Of a stretch of DNA of 64,000 nucleotides, positions 58,138 through 64,000 are shown piece by piece (the first letter of the stretch is position 1; the number at the start of each line of letters is the position of its first letter). Below the pieces are notes generated by a model. It was given only the letters and a program-made list of their open reading frames with translations. It did not search any database and was not told the origin of the DNA. Position numbers and translations under genes: made by a program. Origin of the DNA: Scleroderma bovista (Eukaryota; Basidiomycota; Agaricomycetes; Boletales; Sclerodermataceae); NCBI GenBank assembly GCA_037178675.1, contig JAYMGJ010000044.1, positions 57,975-121,974 on the forward strand. The letters run 5' to 3'.

Positions 58138-59002
58138 TCATGGTAGACACGTTCCACAACCACCAATCCAAACCGGGACGCGCGGTTTTCCGTCTCCACT
58201 CCCATCAGTAGTAGTGACCTCCTCTATCCGAGTTAAAACTTCCCATCCCACCTTCAACTCCCCAAACACGACATATTTCCCTTTCATCTTAGCAAGCTGT
58301 TTCTCCTCGTCAGTGAGTACCACAAAGAATTGGGATGTGTTAGTGTTTTTTCCCGAGTTGGCCATGGCGAGTGAGCCACGATGGGGCTTGATGGCTAGCC
58401 CTTGTTTCTCGTCGTTGAATTTGCTGCCGTAAATGGACTGTGGGTATGAACATACGTTATAAGGTAAATCAGGCATCCATACCTCGCCCCCGCTTCCATC
58501 GTGCCTCGTAATATCCCCACCCTGCGCGATAAATCCCTTCACGATCCGATGCATAGGACACCCAAGGTAATGGAGCCTCTTATTCGGGGCATTCTTACAT
58601 GCACCTTTTTCGCCCGTACATAGCGCTGCAAAGTTGGTGGATGCTTTGGGTACTGCAGGGTCGAGCGCAAAGACAAGTCTGCCAGCGAGAAGCGGGGAAG
58701 GAGGAGCGAAGCGGAGTTGTGGCGCGTCGGGTTTCTGGAAAGAAAAGGCGATATGATTACATGTAGGTCTAGTGGGAAGGAGTACGAGGGGTGAGGATGG
58801 GAGGACATATCATATGTACATCAAGTTCTCGCAGGATCTGTTGTTGTTCCTCGGAGAGATCCTCTGGGTTCAGCGGTAGACCGTATATCATGGCATTCTT
58901 GGACAAGATCGTCTGTGTGCGTGTGTAGGCTTGTTCATCTCGAGCGTGTTGCTCTGCATCGCCAATGTAGATGTCGAGGTATGCTGTTGTTGGGGTTGGC
59001 AT
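58138..59002 (-). CDS. Cyclophilin-type peptidyl-prolyl cis-trans isomerase (244 aa)
   Basis: Exons 59002-58820, 58734-58483 and 58437-58138 join in phase 0 (735 nt). The N-terminus MPTPTTAYLDIYIGDAEQHA, with YTRTQTILSKNAMIYGLPLN and DLSEEQQQILRELD, is an insertion-rich version of the first strand. The core then reads LRFAPPSPLLAGRLVFALDP, NFAALCTGEKG, HRIVKGFIAQGGDITRHDGS, GGESIYGSKFNDEKQ, RGSLAMANSGKNTNTSQFFV and VFGELKVGWEVLTRIEEV. Catalytic Arg (HRIVKGF... equivalent), FIAQGGD and SQFF are present. The usual C-terminal end is replaced by VPVWIGGCGTCLP. It catalyses X-Pro isomerisation. The start at 59002 is chosen because family members begin shortly before YLDI. It is divergent from TFIIA-gamma (129 bp). 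Confidence 0.88.
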
Positions 59003-59131
59003 TTCGGGGAGGTCAGTGCCTCCCTGTTGCGGGGTGTATGTAACACGTGATGCCCCAGCCAACAGCCTTCGTGGCTTTTGCTCGTCGACCACGAACACCT
59101 GAATCCTTCGTCACTTACGAAAGAACAAGGC

Positions 59132-59711
59132 ATGGCATCTGCGTACTATGAATTTTATCGGGGATCATCGTATGTCATTTTGTTCTTCACAAGAATCCAT
59201 TGACGCCGTCCCTCTATACAGCATCGGGATGGCCCTTACGGACTCGCTGGACGAGTTAATCACAAGTGGAGCAATCACGCCCCAATTGGCTATGAAGGTC
59301 TTGCAACAGGTTCTGCGTGTTTCTTTTTTGTCGCCGTGGGCGCTTGCAGTGTACAGGTTCTAAACGAGATTTTTGGTTTCCGGTCTTTCTGTCTTTGTGT
59401 ACCATTGCATAGTTTGACAAGTCTCTTGCGGACACGATGGTCAAGCAAGTGAAGACGAAGACAACGCTAAAGGTATATCTCCTTATCCCTCATTCTCTTT
59501 CTAACCTGCAATGTGCATGCGGTTGGTGGCGTGGCGGCTCATACACCTTTGTCAGGGCCACCTGCATACCTATCGTCTTTGCGACGATGTGTGGACGTTC
59601 ATTGTAAAGAATCCTAATTTCAAGATGGAATCAAACGAGATGGTATCTGCACAGCGAATAAAGATCATTGCGTGCAAGAATGGGGATGCTGTCGAGGCAG
59701 GCAAAAAGTAG
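59132..59711 (+). CDS. toa2: Transcription initiation factor IIA small (gamma) subunit (113 aa)
   Basis: Exons 59132-59169, 59222-59309, 59413-59472 and 59556-59711 join to 342 nt. The protein [75 protein letters not shown] and [10 protein letters not shown] is an almost textbook TFIIA-gamma: an N-terminal helical bundle and a C-terminal beta-barrel strand set. TFIIA-gamma pairs with TFIIA-alpha/beta and stabilises TBP on the TATA box. Length and order match the yeast Toa2 family. No defects were seen. Confidence 0.97.
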
Positions 59712-60914
59712 ATGCCTGCTGTCATCCCCCATGTGGCATTACTGTGGTTGTCCGAGGATTGTTGGTGTACGTTCTCTCCCTATTCCCTGTGTTGTACGGG
59801 ACGTGATTGGTGCAGTCTGTTGTTTCTATTTCGTGCTGCTGTGTACTGTACTTATGTATCATAGATGTCAATGAGTCATAGAGTGACAGGTTCATTGCTG
59901 TGGTTTCTGTGATACACCTCGTAAACCGCAGTGTCTAGTGGGATTCCGCATTCTACTCATCATCAAATCTGTATGAGAGTTGTGGGTATGCTGTGATGTC
60001 ACTGACGACCCCTGATTACCATGTCCACGGCATGAGAATGCATAGTCGTTGGAGCGCAACTGCAAATGCTAACTTCAAAGCTTGTGGTTTAGGAATAGTG
60101 CGGTGTGCGACAGTATGGTGCTGCTATTATGGCACCAGGTCATCCTGGCATTAAATCCGGTGCATGTACTGAAAACCATCTTGCTGAGTCCTTCAAATCA
60201 CTGTCACAACCACGGCACCGAGAAGATGTGTCCAACAGACCAATGCCATGGACACTGATTTTCGTATGTTTACTTCCCGCAGTGATGCAACATGCTCGGC
60301 ACACAACGCAAGGCGTAGAAACAGTAGTTCACGAGAGCCCAACGTATACCAGTGCACTCAGAACAATACAGCCGCAGTCTTCTGCCCAGAAGATAGTCGG
60401 GAGTATTTCGGGTACCTCCGTCTGCTCTGGAGGAGGAATTCTCTGAGTTACTGTAATAATTTATTGCAGTGTACCGAGGCAGAAGTGGTTTGAGTCTGGA
60501 ATATCGGGAAAAAAGGGATAAGTTGAAGGTGAGATCCTCACAGTGACAATATCCATTTCCTCGGGTTCCCAGACCTTGGTTCTCTTTGTTACCTTCCAGA
60601 AGGCATAGAAACCGAAAAAAAAAAAAAAGATAGGAATGTTGATGAGTCTGAGTGGCTGAATATAGGGTTGATAGTCAAATGCGTATGATGGTGCACGTCA
60701 TATAGTCATACACACATTCACCACTGCTTTCGACAGTGATCAGTTTGGTCGACCACACACAGTGGTGCAAGATTCAGCCAGAGTGGCTAAACGGTGCATG
60801 CAGGTAACTGGGGTCGAGCGACTACATCAAAGGAATATTTACATTTGTTTGTGCTTGTGCTATTTTAGGATAGCGTTTGGTCTGGGTGTCCTCCACGTCG
60901 AACACCCAGCACGA
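59712..60914. other. 1.2 kb without a recognised gene
   Basis: A plus-strand ORF at 60105-60446 has no family signature. A poly-A run of about 14 lies near 60614. Otherwise nothing is visible. Confidence 0.4.
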
Positions 60915-63900
60915 ATGTCTTTTCCAGACTGGCACATACGCGAAGTACTCCTTCCGTATGCTCGCACGCACCTCACTGTTGATCATGTGGCGTACACTGA
61001 ATGGGCGATAGAACAAGTATCCTTGCGTCCTTTGGCTTCATCATCCCTCTGACACCATATAACAATGCTCTAGCTCCTCCTCGAGGCGCTTACATTTGTA
61101 CCGATAGCAGACGCGACCTCTTTCCTTCTCCCTACCGACCCATTCGATGCCCTCATTCGGCATTTGGACTCGCTAAATCTGAAACCTTACGACGAACGGC
61201 TGACTATATCCGAATGCGCTGTCCAGTTCATCAGAACTGTTTTTAGTCCTCTACCACACTTGTCTGAGCTTAGGGCACAGAAATGCTGGCTTGAGGAAGG
61301 CTGCAGATGTGAGTAGGGGTGCATATATTCATCCTCAATGCCATTGATACGTCTACGGAGACAAAATGATTTCCAGCATCTATAGACCAATGACGCCTAT
61401 TCTTACCCAGCGTGCGAGGCATGGGACACCCAAACTTGGAGGGACAGGGGCTCTATCGTCCATTCCGCGATCTAGATTGTCGCTAAAGACCCATTGGATC
61501 CTCGACTTTGTTGCTGATGAAGTTATTGGGGACCCTCCAACACCTGATTTCAATGATGTTTTGTTTGTGCCATATTTAAGCCACCACTTTGACTACGCGT
61601 TTATCGGTATTTTCTAGGGACGTTCGCTACAAGTTGGATATGGCTTCTCGAGTCAAGATCCGCTCCCTTGTCCAAGAAGTCCTCGAGCCTGCCCGAAACA
61701 ATTCCGGCACGGATGATGCACCAAGGGTCGTGGATTTTTTTAGGTCCATTTCACCTACACGTTATCCTGCTCGGCTTGAGTCACCTCCGTTATTTCCGCG
61801 GGTGGGAAGAACGGTGCACAAGGCAGAACATAGCAAGGATATCAGTCTGAATGGTCCTGCCATGAACCGTATAGCCGACATAGCACCGATGGTCAAGTCC
61901 GCTTCAGCAGAAGTCATAGAGGAAGAGGAGGGTGATATGCTTGGACACCACATGCAAGTCGTAAACGGATGGTGTGCGTTGGCAGTTTGTTTCTCTCACT
62001 GTGATATTGACAACCGTTTTGCGTTCACAGCTACTCACACCATTTCCTCGCCACCGTCCCATCACCGGAATTCATCGTCGAGCAGCGACGTGAATGAGCT
62101 ATGGGATATATCGCCACCTGGGTCACCTCCCACTTCATTAATCGTTGCTAAGATGGGTATGTTGCTGTGACACGTAGCTATGGGGTGTTCGTCTCATGGT
62201 GTATACCACGCTAAGAGGAAATCGAAATCCCTCGGACACGCAAGTTCGGACACGGCGTTGGGCCAAAGGATGAACTCACCAACGGTGGTGTAGGTATTTT
62301 ATCTAATGCAAAAAAGTAGGTCCATCGCTAGAACCAAAGGTCGTGTTGATCGTCCGGTTTAGAAGTCCAGTATTTCCTTATACTTATCCGTTTGAATAGC
62401 CCAGGACCTTTTATTACCTCCGTCATCACCCAAACCTCCGTCTCAGTGATTCACAACACATCGGTCACAGCTTCTCAGGATGCCATCCCAAGGTTGAGAC
62501 CACCAGCCAACCTTTGTTCGCCGTCCTGCAGTGCTGCAAACTCGTTAGGACAACCCCCGTCGACAAGTGAAGAACGTGATAAAAATACACAGCTACCCAC
62601 AGTTGACGAGGGCGAAATGGGTATGGAAGTAGACCTTGACACTGCCATTTCCAATATTTACGCATCTTCTTGTGACCCCGTGTCATATATTCTGGAGGAA
62701 AAGCTGGATGAAAAGGAGATACTATTGATGGATGGTGAGTCTACGGGCTCCGATCTTGTATCCGTCTTGATTTACTCAAGATGTTAATGTGGCCTGCAGT
62801 ACCGAATCTCCCTCCACCTACTGCTTATCCAAGGTTACACATAGAGCGGATGTCAAGCTTGGTATCCGCGAAGGGAGCTAACCTCATCAGAACAGATGAC
62901 ATTGGCAAGGCTAGTGGTACTGGAATAGGTTTTTTGTCTCCCGTCAAAGGACTTAAACCATTGGCCCTTGGTTTGTCTTGGATGTTCGTCACTTTTTCCA
63001 TACAATATTCTCTTCCTATCACACCCACTCTCGTTCGTCGCCGAGCATTTCCATGCTGAAAGCTGCCACTTCTTACAGACCATTCAAATTCGGTCGTTCG
63101 ATCCCTACAAACGAAGACGTCGTACGCGTGGCCGACAAGTTTTATCCAGAAGATGATACTACGGGCTACATCGATCCAAAGATAGAGGCGAACATTCGTC
63201 AGCTGTGCGCTTCTCCAGAAGCGGTTCATGTGGATGGCCAGAACACCGAGGGCATCGTACGCAGATTTGAAAACTTGGGTGCAAGCCCTATTCCAAAGCA
63301 AGATGAGAACTGGGATGAAGTTGAGTATGTCCTCACACGACGAGAAAGGAACAAACTTGCTGTCAACGCGCACATCCTTGAGGGCGACGACAACATCCGA
63401 CAGTCTCTAGATACCCGAAGCGAAGGCATTGGGCAGTCCGAATGTGACGCGGAATGTGGTCGATACCGAGACCTAGAAAACCGAGGCAAATGTGACTTCA
63501 ACTCAAGACCCGAAAGCCGTGGTTTCTGTTTTCCCATATTACCCGCGAATGAAGAGAATGGAGGCCTTGATGATATACAAGGTCTTGAGGATCCGCCTGC
63601 TTACGATCGCGCCAGCCCCCTCGATCATGGGTATCATTCACAGGAAGTGGACGAACTCGAGGCCAACAAGGAGAATATCAATAATATTGTCAACGTCGTT
63701 GGATCCGAAAATGTCCCTGATCCAGGTGTCCTGGAGGACAGGAACCTCAGCCTCACCTCGCTAGGTTCAAGGCATGTGTTGCTTGCGTCTGTACCATCCC
63801 GGAACGAAGAGCTGTCGATTACTCATAACTCCCATCTGACGAAGGATTTCGCAGGCGATAGTGTTCGAAAGTCATCTGCGTCGCGTGCGGTTACTCATGC

Positions 63901-64000
63901 AGAACATCAGGCTGTCGACCATCCTATTGAAGCATCACCAGAAGAAAACGCCTGGTTACATGCATCAAAGCGTCGAAAACTTGATCACCTCTTGCCTGCT
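60915..64000 (+). CDS. Long multi-exon gene of unknown function, cut by the right edge
   Basis: The start MSFPDWHIREVLLPYARTHL is in frame with HVAYTEWAIEQ. An intron (gtatcc...ctag, about 61015-61071) leads to LLLEALTFVPIADATSFLLP and LPHLSELRAQKCWLEEGCR. Later exons encode polar, Ser/Pro/Glu-rich sequence (VDFFRSISPTRYPARLESPP near 61730, ELWDISPPGSPPTS near 62100) and, from 63050, VRVADKFYPEDDTTGYIDPK, NENWDE-like acidic stretches and a basic ASKRRKLDHLL near 63966 that looks like a nuclear localisation signal. The coding-like sequence continues to the last base. Several splice junctions (61310-61620) are unresolved. I do not recognise the family. Confidence 0.5.

Overview
The window looks like genomic DNA of an agaricomycete (mushroom-forming basidiomycete). 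Genes are densely split by short introns (about 50-70 bp, GT..AG). Protein families typical of that group are present: a DUF6534 membrane protein, a WW-plus-transmembrane protein, a Crinkler-kinase, a NACHT-WD40 STAND protein and chromodomain Ty3/gypsy retrotransposons. Housekeeping genes read as fungal orthologues (ISWI, TFIIA-gamma, Mdm35, glutaredoxin, cyclophilin). No rRNA, tRNA or CRISPR was recognised.

Layout. 1-10 kb: the tail of a gene from the left edge, a 19-exon DUF6534 gene (minus), 5 kb without recognisable genes, then a membrane-protein gene with a suspicious late stop. 10.6-20.3 kb: a Crinkler gene with two ubiquitin-like heads, a nuclease-like middle and a kinase end. It is followed 92 bp later by an intact young Ty3/gypsy element (LTRs differ at one of 306 positions, TSD cataa) that carries an extra ORF after gag-pol. 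20.3-24 kb: debris, including a broken ubiquitin/UTP20 chimera and a Helitron/Pif1-type helicase fragment. 24.4-32 kb: a well-preserved gene block with mdm35 (minus), an ISWI remodeller (plus) and a conserved multipass membrane protein (minus).

32-45 kb: a NACHT-WD40 gene split by a second young Ty3/gypsy chromovirus (TSD cacct, one LTR mismatch in 371). This element shows a textbook -1 frameshift signal between gag and pol and a Tf1-like self-priming PBS. The gene half to the right of the element is almost free of CpG, while the left half is CpG-rich. The locus ends in a 2.3 kb foldback element with 1 kb inverted arms and an 8-bp TSD. 45-64 kb: a CCT2 fragment, then ordinary genes: glutaredoxin, a CstF-64-like hinge protein without RRM, a WW/TM protein, a small FHA protein, a cyclophilin, TFIIA-gamma, and the 5' part of a long unknown gene running off the right edge.

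The most interesting material is in the accessory half: the extra ORF of element 1, the decoding and priming signals of element 2, the Crinkler architecture, and the sharp CpG step inside the interrupted STAND gene. Exon coordinates were derived by hand from splice consensus and protein continuity; where they could not be resolved this is stated.
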